This document shows, piece after piece, positions 23,744 to 31,265 of a DNA stretch of 38,386 nucleotides; the stretch's first letter is position 1, and each line of letters opens with the position of its first letter. Source of the DNA: a virus; IMG/VR virus record IMGVR_UViG_3300034159_000043, positions 1 to 38,386 of that record; one strand, 5' to 3'. The notes beneath the pieces are model-generated. The model worked only from the letters and a program-made list of their open reading frames with translations. It did not search any database and was not told where the DNA came from. The position numbers and the translations under genes are program-made.

Positions 23744-25324
23744 TTTGCCCTGATTGTGCGGGACCAGCTTCAGTCCATATCCTTCCGGCTTATTCGGACC
23801 CTCGAATTTCCAGACTGGAAAGCCGCTCGTTTCACACGCAGTGATGAAGTCCGCCATGCCGGCGACATCAAACGCAAGGAACTGCACGTCGTGCTCAGCA
23901 ACCAAACGGGCGACTTCGGCGGCCGCGAACGTCTTGTCGATGGTCGCGCCCGACACCGCCGTGAAATCGATATCTGGGTCGTCGGCCCACTCGACGTATT
24001 TCGCGAGATCCCGCCGCGCGCGGTCGGAAAGTCCGTCCTGCACGGTCCAGTACCAAGTCTTCACAAACAGATGGCGTTCACCATCCTTCTCGCCTTCCCA
24101 GCACGCCGATAGCGCCGTCAAATCGTTCTTCTTCGACAGATCGAGCGACAGCCAGCACTTCTCGCCTTTGTGCTCGTCGGGATCAACTTTGGCCTGCACC
24201 GCAGCCCAAGGTTCCTCCGCCATCCAGAAATCGACGACTCCAAGAGGAATTCCGAAGTACAGACGCTTGGTCGACAGCGCTTTCGACGCTCGCTCGCGCG
24301 CCGTGTTCACTTCGCCGCGGACGTTCTCAATGGGGAATGTGATGCCGAGCGCCGGAAGCGACTTGATCCAGCACGCCTCGTTTTCAAAGACCGTGTCTCT
24401 ATCCGCCTTATCGACGCGGGCGATGAAAGCAAAAGCCTGGTCGTCGATGAACTCGCCCTTCACCACACTCTGGTAGAAATTCGAATATTCGGTACCGACG
24501 ATCTGCGTTGACGCCGGGGTGTTGGTTCCCATCAACATCAGGGCATCGCCGGGCATTTTCGCGATTGCGGCCTGCCACGTTTCAAGCGACGCACTGCTCT
24601 TGAATTCGTGGATCTCGTCGGCTGAGACGAGCGTCGGTCGCGGCCCGGAGATCGATTCTCCGTTCGCGAGCGACTGGAATACCGAGTTCGTCGCCGGGTG
24701 CTCGATCTTGAAGGCGTTGTCGAGAAACCCGCGGATCACCACCTCGCCGAGAGATTCGAGCGTGTGGCCGTCTTCAGGATCACTCCCCGGAATCGGCGCC
24801 CGGCACATCGCCGCGGCATCCTTGAACAGCACGTTCGCCGTCGCCTTGTCCTGGCCGATCGCAAAGACCTTGGCGCGCGGGATGCCGTAATAGCCCATCA
24901 TGTAGAGGCCGGTGGCCGCCATGAACGGGGATTTCGCAGAACCCTTGCCTGCCTCAAGCCAACCGGATCGGTAGCGCATCCGCCCGCTGGATGTTCGCCA
25001 GCCAAACAGGTTTCCAGCTGTGAACGTGTGCCACGGCAAGAGGTTGAACGGCTTGCCGACCAACGCCCCTTCGGTGATGGACAGGACGCTCGGATAGAAC
25101 TTCAAGGCGGGTTCGGCGCGCTCCGGTGCCCAATAGATGTCGCGGCGCGATCCCTCCAGAATGTCCTTCAGATGTCGTTCGGCCGCGTAGCAGGCCAACT
25201 CACCAGACACGATCTTGCCGTCGACGACATCGCGCGCGTATCGCGTCGTCGGATCATTTGGGAACCGATCTGAGGAAGCCGCCACCGATCGGCGACTGCT
25301 TTTGCCTTTGGACTTTTCCACCAT
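23642..25324 (-). CDS. Terminase large subunit, shortened by a -1 frameshift
   Basis: The open frame gives 560 residues. Walker A is EAGKGSAKS (residues 124-132), Walker B is TLVSADEIHE (Asp236, Glu237), and two nuclease aspartates are Asp395 (LSLDLS) and Asp486 (LAFDVAG). After PHNQGK (residue 527) the frame turns to Arg/Ser-rich nonsense. Adding one base at the AAA run (23744-23746) restores a frame that continues TAGFEEKQLT and runs to 23454, giving 623 residues and the third nuclease Asp in GRIDGLV. As written, motor motifs remain but the nuclease site is incomplete. The start overlaps the small subunit gene by 71 bases. Confidence 0.85.
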   Translation of the reverse strand: MVEKSKGKSSRRSVAASSDRFPNDPTTRYARDVVDGKIVSGELACYAAERHLKDILEGSRRDIYWAPERAEPALKFYPSVLSITEGALVGKPFNLLPWHTFTAGNLFGWRTSSGRMRYRSGWLEAGKGSAKSPFMAATGLYMMGYYGIPRAKVFAIGQDKATANVLFKDAAAMCRAPIPGSDPEDGHTLESLGEVVIRGFLDNAFKIEHPATNSVFQSLANGESISGPRPTLVSADEIHEFKSSASLETWQAAIAKMPGDALMLMGTNTPASTQIVGTEYSNFYQSVVKGEFIDDQAFAFIARVDKADRDTVFENEACWIKSLPALGITFPIENVRGEVNTARERASKALSTKRLYFGIPLGVVDFWMAEEPWAAVQAKVDPDEHKGEKCWLSLDLSKKNDLTALSACWEGEKDGERHLFVKTWYWTVQDGLSDRARRDLAKYVEWADDPDIDFTAVSGATIDKTFAAAEVARLVAEHDVQFLAFDVAGMADFITACETSGFPVWKFEGPNKPEGYGLKLVPHNQGKRRVSKRSSSRCQPRSKSSRITFLTAPSQSTTRR

Positions 25325-25769
25325 TGTTGCGCCGCCGTGGCGTGATCGTCAGCTCTGCCTCGGCGGCCGACGCCATCGCATTCGCGTCCTTCAAGACTGT
25401 GAACCAGGGATTGTACGCGGGCTGCTTCTTGCCCTTGCGTGGGTATACCGCCCCCTCATCCGCGACGTGCCGCATCGCGATCTCGTACAGCACGTAGGCG
25501 TCAACCAGGCGCTTGACCTGGCGCTCGTTGGCGTTGGCCAGCTTCTCGGACGTTCGCAGCTCGCCAATGATGATGCGCCACTGCCGGCGCGCGAGATCCT
25601 GGTCGAGCTCGTCGGTGAACTGTGCGGACCACTGAGGCTCGCTCAATCCGTCGACGACCGACGGCTCCGGATGCGTCGAGGTCGGCGCGGGCGGCACAAC
25701 CTTGAGCGTCGGCGGGGCCTTTGCGCTGGGTTTTCGCCCTGCCCCTTCGCGCTTTCCACCTCTCGGCAT
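25254..25769 (-). CDS. Terminase small subunit
   Basis: A 171-residue protein, basic at both ends, beginning MPRGGKREGAGRKPSAKAPP, a start common in P27/Terminase_4-type small subunits. The middle (WSAQFTDELDQDLARRQW, IGELRTSEKLANANERQV, KRLVDAYVLYEIAMRHVADE) is a helical bundle as in this family. It would bind the packaging start site and load the large subunit. It lies directly between the candidate cos region and the large subunit gene. Confidence 0.75.
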   Translation of the reverse strand: MPRGGKREGAGRKPSAKAPPTLKVVPPAPTSTHPEPSVVDGLSEPQWSAQFTDELDQDLARRQWRIIIGELRTSEKLANANERQVKRLVDAYVLYEIAMRHVADEGAVYPRKGKKQPAYNPWFTVLKDANAMASAAEAELTITPRRRNNGGKVQRQKQSPIGGGFLRSVPK

Positions 25770-25943
25770 AACGTTTGATTTTCCAGAGAATTCAAACAGT
25801 CGAAATTACTGAATAGTATCAGACCGATATCAGGTCGCCTGATCACCTCATATCGATGGGTCGCCTTTGATTTTTGGTCTCAGTGCGAAGGGCGGCCCCA
25901 TGCCGGTGTCCGCTCCCTGGACGCTGGAGTTTGGGGTCGCCCC
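25770..25943. other. Candidate cos / packaging region
   Basis: A 174-bp gap between the HNH gene and the small terminase gene. In HK97 the cos site lies exactly between the HNH gene gp74 and the small terminase gene once the genome is circular. The gap holds a perfect palindrome ATCAGG-TCG-CCTGAT (25829-25843) and an imperfect inverted repeat GGGCGGCCCC / GGGGTCGCCC (25890-25899 and 25933-25942). No convincing open frame is present. The cos identity is inferred from position and structure. Confidence 0.45.
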
Positions 25944-26285
25944 CTACCCCTTCTTGCCCTTCTTGTTCCAAGGATGGTCAGGCGCGAGCGGACGGCCGTT
26001 GATGTCCGCCCCATGAACAACTCGCTGTCCGAACTGCTCGGCGGTCCTGATCTTGTGGCAAGGCTCGCACAAGCAGCGGATGTTGCTATCGTCGTCGGTG
26101 CCGCCGCGCGCCAGCGGGATGATGTGGTCGGGGACCGTCGAGGGGGTGAGGATTCCCCTCGCCAGACAGTCGCGGCACAGCGGCTCCGCCTTCAGTCGTC
26201 GCAGGCGCTGAGCTACACCGCGTCGGCCGCGAAGGCGGTTAGGCTCAGGATCCCTGTTTCGGTATTGATGCTGTGGCTCAACCAC
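25944..26285 (-). CDS. HNH endonuclease next to terminase
   Basis: A 113-residue protein with a GTG start set directly behind the TGA of the upstream gene. Zinc pairs are Cys37/Cys40 (CRDC) and Cys73/Cys76 (CEPC). The HNH residues are Asp53-His54 (VPDHIIPLARGG), Asn68 and His77 (CHKI). HNH proteins beside terminase genes, such as HK97 gp74, stimulate cos cutting by the terminase and are needed for packaging in such phages. The C-terminal tail is basic (HPWNKKGKKG). Confidence 0.85.
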   Translation of the reverse strand: MVEPQHQYRNRDPEPNRLRGRRGVAQRLRRLKAEPLCRDCLARGILTPSTVPDHIIPLARGGTDDDSNIRCLCEPCHKIRTAEQFGQRVVHGADINGRPLAPDHPWNKKGKKG

Positions 26286-26468
26286 TCACGCGCAGTCCTG
26301 ATCCGGCGCGACGCATTCATGGTGCTCATCGACAACAACCGCGGTCGGCTTGACGCCGGACAGCGGGACGTTCGTCTCGACCGAGAGTAGGCCACGGCGA
26401 CATCGGATGCATCTCTTGCCTCCACCCGAGATGACCCGACCGAATGACAGCGTGACCACGTTGTTCAT
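26286..26468 (-). CDS. Small Cys/His protein before the HNH gene
   Basis: A 60-residue protein with GGGGGA nine bases before its ATG, ending directly before the GTG of the HNH gene. It has CIRC near residue 20, DEHHEC near residue 48 and a terminal Asp-Cys, so it could bind one zinc. No family is recognised. Tight spacing to the HNH gene suggests joint translation. Confidence 0.5.
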   Translation of the reverse strand: MNNVVTLSFGRVISGGGKRCIRCRRGLLSVETNVPLSGVKPTAVVVDEHHECVAPDQDCA

Positions 26469-26492
26469 TCACATTCCCCCACGAAATGGGAA

Positions 26493-26523
26493 GCCCGCCG
26501 CGGCACGCTGGCGCCGGGCGGGC
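26493..26523. terminator. GC-rich hairpin between early and late genes
   Basis: GCCCGCC (26493-26499) pairs with GGCGGGC (26517-26523) around a GC-rich loop. On the plus strand GTTTCTCTT follows; on the minus strand TTCCCATTT follows. It lies in the 132-bp gap 26469-26600, the only clear break between early and packaging genes, so it could be the point where leftward transcripts stop unless antiterminated. The rest of the gap shows no gene. Confidence 0.45.
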
Positions 26524-26600
26524 GTTTCTCTTACGGACTTCCGATGGTTGGAGGCATGTCAAGCTTGCCACCGCAAGTCAACACCTATCTCGTTGCTACT

Positions 26601-27041
26601 TCATACTTTCTGCAACTTCTGTTTTCGTTCGCGCAGAGCCCCGTATTCGCGATCGTCGGACCTCGACTCGGTTCGAGGATTGAAGCGCTGGCGCTGCTGC
26701 CGATAGGCTGGTGAGCGGTCATGCCCGACCGACGCCCAAGCCTTCTTGAGGGCGTCATGGAAGCTGCTCAAGCCGCCGTGCTTGCTGATGGCACCGATCG
26801 GCGCTACGTGGCAGCAGAAGTCCTCGATCGAGGTTATCTCATCCAGGCCGAGACGCTTAACTAATTCGAGTGAAGATTCCCGCGTCACGACGATAAAGGC
26901 CACCGACCGCTTGCCGTGGGCGCATTTCCAGAAGTCCCGGCCGATGGATCGCTCGATCGGCTTCAACGCATAGCCGGCGTGTTCGAGCTCGAACTTGAAT
27001 TCGATCCGCAGCAGTAGTGGTGTCCTGGCTCGTTCACTCAT
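26601..27041 (-). CDS. Unknown early-region protein
   Basis: A 146-residue protein. The start at 27041 overlaps the stop of the upstream gene (ATGA), which decides it over the longer, Arg-rich frame. The first 95 residues look folded (LLRIEFKFELEHAGYALKPI, WKCAHGKRSVAFIVVTRESS, LELVKRLGLDEITSIEDF), and the last 40 are basic and probably disordered (RQQRQRFNPRTESRSDDRE). No known domain is recognised. Confidence 0.5.
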   Translation of the reverse strand: MSERARTPLLLRIEFKFELEHAGYALKPIERSIGRDFWKCAHGKRSVAFIVVTRESSLELVKRLGLDEITSIEDFCCHVAPIGAISKHGGLSSFHDALKKAWASVGHDRSPAYRQQRQRFNPRTESRSDDREYGALRERKQKLQKV

Positions 27042-27955
27042 TGCGAGACCTCGCCAGTTTGTGTCATTTCGAGTAGATAGCGCACCGGCCCAGCCCCCGG
27101 TCTCCGAAACGGTGACAACATCCGACCGCGGCGCGGCGCGAGCGGGAGGGGCTGCAGCGGCCCTGCAGGCGGCACGTGAATGACGTCGCCTGCGCCGCCG
27201 TCGGTTTCCCCTCGCCACGGTGCTGCGGGTGCCCGCGGTGGCAACAGGGTGAACTTTGACAGCTGCGCGATCTCCACCACCTTGTGCAGCGACTCCCACC
27301 AAACCGCGTATTCTGCTCGAGCGGTGATCGCCGCCAAAGGGGATGGCTCCCACTGTAGGGGGCAGAACGACCCCAAAGAATATCGGTTCTTGCCCTCGCA
27401 CTCGCCGACCACCTTCGCATGTTGGCCCTTGTCCGCCTGCACGCGGTAGGGACGCGGCGGATCTTCACGCCAATCCGGTCGACAGCCACGCGCGGCATAC
27501 ATCGTAACAAGCGCCTTCGTTCGAAATGCACCGAGCATCAGCATGTCGCGAGGCCGGCTTTCCGCCTCACTCCACTTGCCCGTCCGCTTGTCGGTCCACC
27601 CTGCCCGCGTCACCTTCCCTGAATCGCCTGATGAACGCTTCGAAAAATCGTTGACCGACACAAGGCCTGACAGTTCGCCTGCAATCGCACCCAGGCTCTG
27701 GGACCAGTCGATCACAACGTCGTCCAACTGAGCGACGGCCCGCTCTAATGCCTCGGCGTCGGGGTCCGGCAGCCCGAAATGCGAGTACCGCTGCGCGGCG
27801 CCGTGCCCCGGATCGATGCCACCACGCTGGCCGTATTCCTCGATCTGGGACCATATCCCCTCCGCTGCAGAAGTCTGGCGCTTTGACAGTTCGTCGCGCC
27901 ACGCCCAACGCAGCGCCATCTCCACGTCGATCTCTGTCTTCGTACCGCCCGTCAT
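27038..27955 (-). CDS. Unknown early-region protein
   Basis: A 305-residue protein. I chose the Met at 27955 because it precedes the first protein-like segment (EIDVEMALRWAWRDELSKRQ) and the longer frame overlaps the upstream gene. Segments such as EALERAVAQLDDVVIDWSQS and DMLMLGAFRTKALVTMYAA are helical; the C-terminal 60 residues are Pro/Arg-rich. Position at the end of the early operon would suit a late regulator, but nothing in the sequence shows that. Confidence 0.5.
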   Translation of the reverse strand: MTGGTKTEIDVEMALRWAWRDELSKRQTSAAEGIWSQIEEYGQRGGIDPGHGAAQRYSHFGLPDPDAEALERAVAQLDDVVIDWSQSLGAIAGELSGLVSVNDFSKRSSGDSGKVTRAGWTDKRTGKWSEAESRPRDMLMLGAFRTKALVTMYAARGCRPDWREDPPRPYRVQADKGQHAKVVGECEGKNRYSLGSFCPLQWEPSPLAAITARAEYAVWWESLHKVVEIAQLSKFTLLPPRAPAAPWRGETDGGAGDVIHVPPAGPLQPLPLAPRRGRMLSPFRRPGAGPVRYLLEMTQTGEVSQ

Positions 27956-27959
27956 GCTT

Positions 27960-28292
27960 TCAGCCCCCAACTTCGCCGCGCCCATGCAACCCAGCGCCTC
28001 GGTGGACCGAAGCGGCGTACACCACCGCCGTGTCACTGAGCGCACGCCATTCCTTGATAGTTCGTATCATCGGGTAACAGCCAGGCCTGCGCACCAAAAC
28101 GAAACCGCCGCCAGCGGCCAACATCTCGATCCTGCCGACATCATCGAATTTGGTAGCTGGGATATCCATGACCATTACCTTGGGGTTAACCCCCGATCCC
28201 GGCGCAGCGCCGATCTGCAGTGGGCAATTGTCGGCGTGTTCGAAGAAGAAGCCATGCACATCGTTGTGCGGGTAGACGCCCTTCAGGGTCAT
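27960..28292 (-). CDS. Unknown early-region protein
   Basis: A 110-residue protein starting at 28292, one base after the stop of the ParB-like gene. The N-terminal half is compact (MTLKGVYPHNDVHGFFFEHA, DNCPLQIGAAPGSGVNP), and the second half carries FVLVRRPGCYPMIRTIKEW. It has no motif I know. The long frame starting at 28397 is rejected since it overlaps the upstream gene in a noise-like sequence. Confidence 0.5.
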   Translation of the reverse strand: MTLKGVYPHNDVHGFFFEHADNCPLQIGAAPGSGVNPKVMVMDIPATKFDDVGRIEMLAAGGGFVLVRRPGCYPMIRTIKEWRALSDTAVVYAASVHRGAGLHGRGEVGG

Positions 28293-28293
28293 T

Positions 28294-28563
28294 TCAGCGC
28301 CTCGCGATGCTGGTGCACTGGCCGTCGATGAGTTCGATACCGGCATCGGTAAGCACGCCAATCGGGCATTTAAACCGCGCCCAATCCCATCCGGCAACGA
28401 TGCGACGGTTCAGCGCCAGGCTGCGGCGACTGAGGTCGCGCTGATAGCCGGCATCGACCAGCAGTGCGGCCGGATCCACCCACTCGAAGATCGGCAATAC
28501 ACGCGGCGTGCCGCCCGGCTCAAAACCGTTGATTTCGATCGGGGCGATCGGGCGATGGGTCAC
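28294..28563 (-). CDS. Short ParB/Srx-like domain protein
   Basis: An 89-residue protein that reads like the start of a ParB N-terminal (sulfiredoxin-fold) domain: FEWVDPAALLVDAGYQRDLS, a helix SRRSLALNRRIVAGWDWARF, then GVLTDAGIELIDGQ. In the full family the last motif is GQH followed by about 40 more residues; here it is GQC and the frame ends seven residues later. The key His is missing and the fold is cut short. The stop of the upstream gene overlaps its ATG. It may be a remnant or a reduced DNA-binding piece. Confidence 0.5.
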   Translation of the reverse strand: MTHRPIAPIEINGFEPGGTPRVLPIFEWVDPAALLVDAGYQRDLSRRSLALNRRIVAGWDWARFKCPIGVLTDAGIELIDGQCTSIARR

Positions 28564-29339
28564 CGGACGCCAGCCTGCAGGTGATCATAACCTTCCTCGT
28601 GCGCCGGAGCGACCGTTACGGTGTCGCCACCCGCAACGTTACGGTCATCGTTACCGTCGACCGCCACCGGCAGTTTGCGCGCCTTGTAGATCTCGCGCAG
28701 TTGTTCCAGCGTCGGGGCTTTCCACTGCGATTCCACCGGCACCCGCGGCCGCCGGTCGGCGTCGGTGTATTCCTGGAGCTGGGCCGACAGCTTCTTGAGG
28801 CCGTCCTGGACGGTCCTGCTCACCCGTTCCGCCATCTCTGGATTGTCCGGCGGCACCAGCGGCGCCTGGAGCAATTGCTTGATGTCGCGCGCCTCCTTGT
28901 GGATCGCCGACACGTAGCCGTCGACAAGCTGCCGCAGCCGCGCTGACGACGGGGCAAAGTCGGGATTGATGTCCGGCACGGCGCCGCGGGCGATGGCCTT
29001 GCAGGCGTCCCGGATGGCCCAGAGCGGCACGCCGGCCAGCGCCTCGGCGTACTGGTAGACCATTGCTTTCGCGTCGGTGTCGGACGACCCCCGCAGCGAC
29101 GGGTAGCTCGTCATCAGTTTCGCAACCTCGGTCTCGATCTGCTCGGCGGCGGCCTGCTTGGCGCATCCCCGGAGCAGGTCCAGACGCATGCCCAGCCTGC
29201 CCCGTGTCATCACCGACAGAGGCTCGGTCAGGCAGGCGTCATCGCGCATCGACGAGCGCAGCGCCGCAATCGTGCGCGCCAGCTCAGGATCGGCCGGGGG
29301 CGAATTCGTGATCGTCGTGGTCGATAGTGACTGAGCCAT
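28560..29339 (-). CDS. Possible helicase-loader partner (P-like position)
   Basis: A 259-residue mostly helical protein immediately downstream of the O-like replication gene, overlapping it by 56 bases. Segments KAMVYQYAEALAGVPLWAIR and DACKAIARGAVPDINPDFAP (residues about 90-130) resemble phage replication accessory proteins that bind or load the host helicase. No Walker motif is present, so it is not a DnaC-type ATPase. In lambda the gene after O is P, the helicase loader; this role is inferred from order alone. Confidence 0.45.
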   Translation of the reverse strand: MAQSLSTTTITNSPPADPELARTIAALRSSMRDDACLTEPLSVMTRGRLGMRLDLLRGCAKQAAAEQIETEVAKLMTSYPSLRGSSDTDAKAMVYQYAEALAGVPLWAIRDACKAIARGAVPDINPDFAPSSARLRQLVDGYVSAIHKEARDIKQLLQAPLVPPDNPEMAERVSRTVQDGLKKLSAQLQEYTDADRRPRVPVESQWKAPTLEQLREIYKARKLPVAVDGNDDRNVAGGDTVTVAPAHEEGYDHLQAGVR

Positions 29340-30207
29340 TGGTCTGCTCCGCTCGGTTTACGAGGAATTGGGTGAACCCGCCGTTGGCGCGTTGACCGGC
29401 GCCACCACCACCAGGCTTGCTGTTGAATTTGATGCTATTGCGCAGCCATGTGCGGCCGGCGGCGTGCCAGTCGGCGAACACGCTGCCCTTGGCACGGTGG
29501 TGGTCGACGAAGCGGCTGAATTCGTTCTCCGCGTCGGCAACGCGAAGCTTGCGTGCGCTGTCGATGAACAGGTCGTGCATCGATCGGAACTCTAGTTTCG
29601 ACTCGTCCGGCATGGGACTGCTCGCCGCACGCTTCGGTTTCGCCAGCGCTTTCGATTTTTGAGTTGCAGACCCATCCGAAGGATGGGTGGTGTCGGTGAC
29701 AGTGTTGGTGACAGTGACAGTGGCTTCGAGGGGGCTTTCTGCGATCTCAGAAGCCCCTTCGAAGGGACTTCCTGTTTCCGCAATCTCAGATGGTTCAACT
29801 AACTGGTAGGCCGAGCCGTACTTGTCGAAAAACGCCCGCTTGATGCGGGGATTTTCAATTTCGTTGAAGAACCTCGCGACGTGTTTGACCCGCTTATCGG
29901 CGCCTTTCAGCACCTCGCCGATCTGAAATCGCGCCATTTCGTGAACCCAGACGGTTTCCGTCTCCGAATCCACCGTGCAGAAGCCCATGGCAACGAGCTT
30001 CAGAAGCCCCTTCGAAGCCCCTTCGAAGGGCCTTCCTGTTTCCGCTGCGATGTATCCGATGGGGCATCTGAACACGCCGATGATGTTCGCGTGCGGCGAC
30101 GTCATCAGGTACAGCGCGACCACCTGCGCGTCGACGTCGTGCCGCAGCGCGCGGCCGGTAGCGCCGGTCCAGAACGATGGTTTAACGACGCCGTAGTTCA
30201 TGCTCAT
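29284..30207 (-). CDS. O-like phage replication protein
   Basis: A 307-residue protein. The N-terminal 130 residues (NYGVVKPSFWTGATGRALRH, AQVVALYLMTSPHANIIGVF) belong to a widespread phage replication-initiation type with a winged-helix-like domain. Residues 140-200 are a low-complexity linker, and 205-265 form a second helical domain (FSRFVDHHRAKGSVFADWHA, WLRNSIKF). The linker DNA holds palindromes and iterons, a candidate origin, as the lambda origin lies within gene O. The peptide ETGxPFEGAS occurs twice (residues 56-64 and 144-152) because of a DNA repeat. Confidence 0.65.
   Translation of the reverse strand: MSMNYGVVKPSFWTGATGRALRHDVDAQVVALYLMTSPHANIIGVFRCPIGYIAAETGRPFEGASKGLLKLVAMGFCTVDSETETVWVHEMARFQIGEVLKGADKRVKHVARFFNEIENPRIKRAFFDKYGSAYQLVEPSEIAETGSPFEGASEIAESPLEATVTVTNTVTDTTHPSDGSATQKSKALAKPKRAASSPMPDESKLEFRSMHDLFIDSARKLRVADAENEFSRFVDHHRAKGSVFADWHAAGRTWLRNSIKFNSKPGGGGAGQRANGGFTQFLVNRAEQTNGSVTIDHDDHEFAPGRS
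29645..29790. other. Candidate replication origin inside the O-like gene
   Basis: Within about 145 bp lie an 8+3+8 perfect inverted repeat (ACCCATCC-GAA-GGATGGGT, 29670-29688) and iterons GGTGACAGTG at 29695 and 29707 plus TGACAGTG at 29715. A long imperfect hairpin (29723-29766) and the 12-bp palindrome CCCTTCGAAGGG (29755-29766) follow. A T-rich GATTTTTGAG precedes them. Lambda-type phages keep their origin within the initiator gene. Confidence 0.45.
29750..29781. repeat. 32-bp repeat, copy 1
   Basis: Matches 30014-30045 at 31 of 32 bases. It contains the palindrome CCCTTCGAAGGG and encodes part of ETGSPFEGAS in the O-like protein. Confidence 0.85.
30014..30045. repeat. 32-bp repeat, copy 2
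   Basis: Second copy of the 32-bp repeat, with CCCTTCGAAGGG at 30019-30030; it encodes ETGRPFEGAS. A further partial unit (CCCTTCGAAG) lies just before it at 30008-30017. Confidence 0.85.
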
Positions 30208-30241
30208 GGCATCACCACCGCGATGCTTGAAGCAATGCTAA

Positions 30242-30841
30242 TCATCGGCCGCGCCCTCCTGCTCGCATTCCGGCCGCGGGGATTTTCGCTTTGACAGCGG
30301 TCGCAGCCATGGGGCTAACCACAGCGCCGTTGCCGTTCTGAAGAAGAATGCCCAGGGCGGTTTCTTGCTCGGCGCGGGCGGCGCTGAGATTTCGGTCGGC
30401 ATCGATAACCCTCTTCATTTTTCGGCGGTCTTGTCGGGCCATTGGCGCGTTGTCGAGCGCCATGGCGCGTTGCTGCAGCTGCGCCTGCTCGGCGCGGATG
30501 CGCGTCAGCTCGATCGTCTTTCGGATGTCTCGCCACCACCGCGGCTCGGCATCGGCCATGAGAATATCGAGCACCTCTTGGCCGTTCTCGCTCTGCAGGA
30601 GCAGCCGAATTTCCTCGACCGTGTAGTCCCGATGGTTCGCAGCGCGGTGCTTCGCCGTGTGCTCGCCGATGCGAAGCGTCTCGGCGATTAACGCCCATGT
30701 TTTGCGGGGTTGCAGCCGAATAAAGATCGCGGTGACGGCTGCATGGACGTTCGAAACCGAGCACGATGCGTCAAAATCGTATCCGTTTTGGATAGGTGTA
30801 TTTTTGGCGTTTCGACCGGTTCCTGCGAATGCTTGCGTCAT
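30242..30841 (-). CDS. Unknown early protein, possible DNA-binding
   Basis: A 199-residue basic protein between the Cro-like gene and the O-like gene. Residues 48-80 (TWALIAETLRIGEHTAKHRA, then YTVEEIRLLLQ) could form a helix-turn-helix, similar in place to lambda CII. Residues 110-165 form a long charged helix (RKTIELTRIRAEQAQLQQRA). The C-terminal 35 residues are Gly/Ala/Lys-rich. No family is recognised, and a regulator role is only an inference. Confidence 0.5.
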   Translation of the reverse strand: MTQAFAGTGRNAKNTPIQNGYDFDASCSVSNVHAAVTAIFIRLQPRKTWALIAETLRIGEHTAKHRAANHRDYTVEEIRLLLQSENGQEVLDILMADAEPRWWRDIRKTIELTRIRAEQAQLQQRAMALDNAPMARQDRRKMKRVIDADRNLSAARAEQETALGILLQNGNGAVVSPMAATAVKAKIPAAGMRAGGRGR

Positions 30842-30914
30842 CGATCACCACCACGGGACACGGTCAAAATGCGGACTACAGGCACAGACCAGCGCGCACG
30901 CCGGACGCAGACGA

Positions 30915-31259
30915 TCAGCCGCCCGAGGGCGCCGGCGTCACAGAGCGATCGCGGACAGTGCGAGCGCGCTGAGGCGATTGCGAGGTTTCAGGAATGGGAT
31001 CGGGCGATGCAGCGGGCTCATGGCGCGCTGTATCATCGGGCGATGGGATGGTCGGTGCATTAGGTTCCGGACCGTAAATGTCAGGCCTAATCTCGTACCG
31101 AGTTATCCGAAGAAACGCTTCCGCAGCCAAAACCCGACTGGCAGGAATTCGGCGCCACTGGCTCGCGGCTTGAACCGTCACACCAATGGCCCGCGCCAAG
31201 GCTGACAGCCGTCTGGCATCGACCTCACGTTTCAGGACATCGTCGCGGGGTAAGCTCAT
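30915..31259 (-). CDS. Cro-like regulator, YdaS-type HTH
   Basis: A 114-residue protein divergent from the repressor. Residues 17-60 form a YdaS/Cro-type helix-turn-helix (LSALARAIGVTVQAASQW, then RRIPASRVLAAEAFLRIT), and the rest is a Pro/Ser-rich tail. It is the first gene of the leftward early operon and would compete with the CI-like repressor for the operators beside it. The -10 box of its promoter ends only seven bases before the ATG, so its mRNA is probably leaderless or nearly so. Confidence 0.75.
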   Translation of the reverse strand: MSLPRDDVLKREVDARRLSALARAIGVTVQAASQWRRIPASRVLAAEAFLRITRYEIRPDIYGPEPNAPTIPSPDDTARHEPAASPDPIPETSQSPQRARTVRDRSVTPAPSGG

Positions 31260-31265
31260 CTGACC

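Noticed and set aside
23728-23760. Programmed -1 frameshift in the terminase gene
   Set aside because: The junction reads CAG GGC AAA CGG with no X-XXY-YYZ heptamer, so a lost base or sequencing error is preferred; kept as a question in the findings.
26326-26571. An 81-codon minus-strand frame overlapping the small Cys/His gene
   Set aside because: It covers the GC-rich hairpin and has no ribosome-binding site; the 60-codon frame with GGGGGA and tight spacing to the HNH gene is better.
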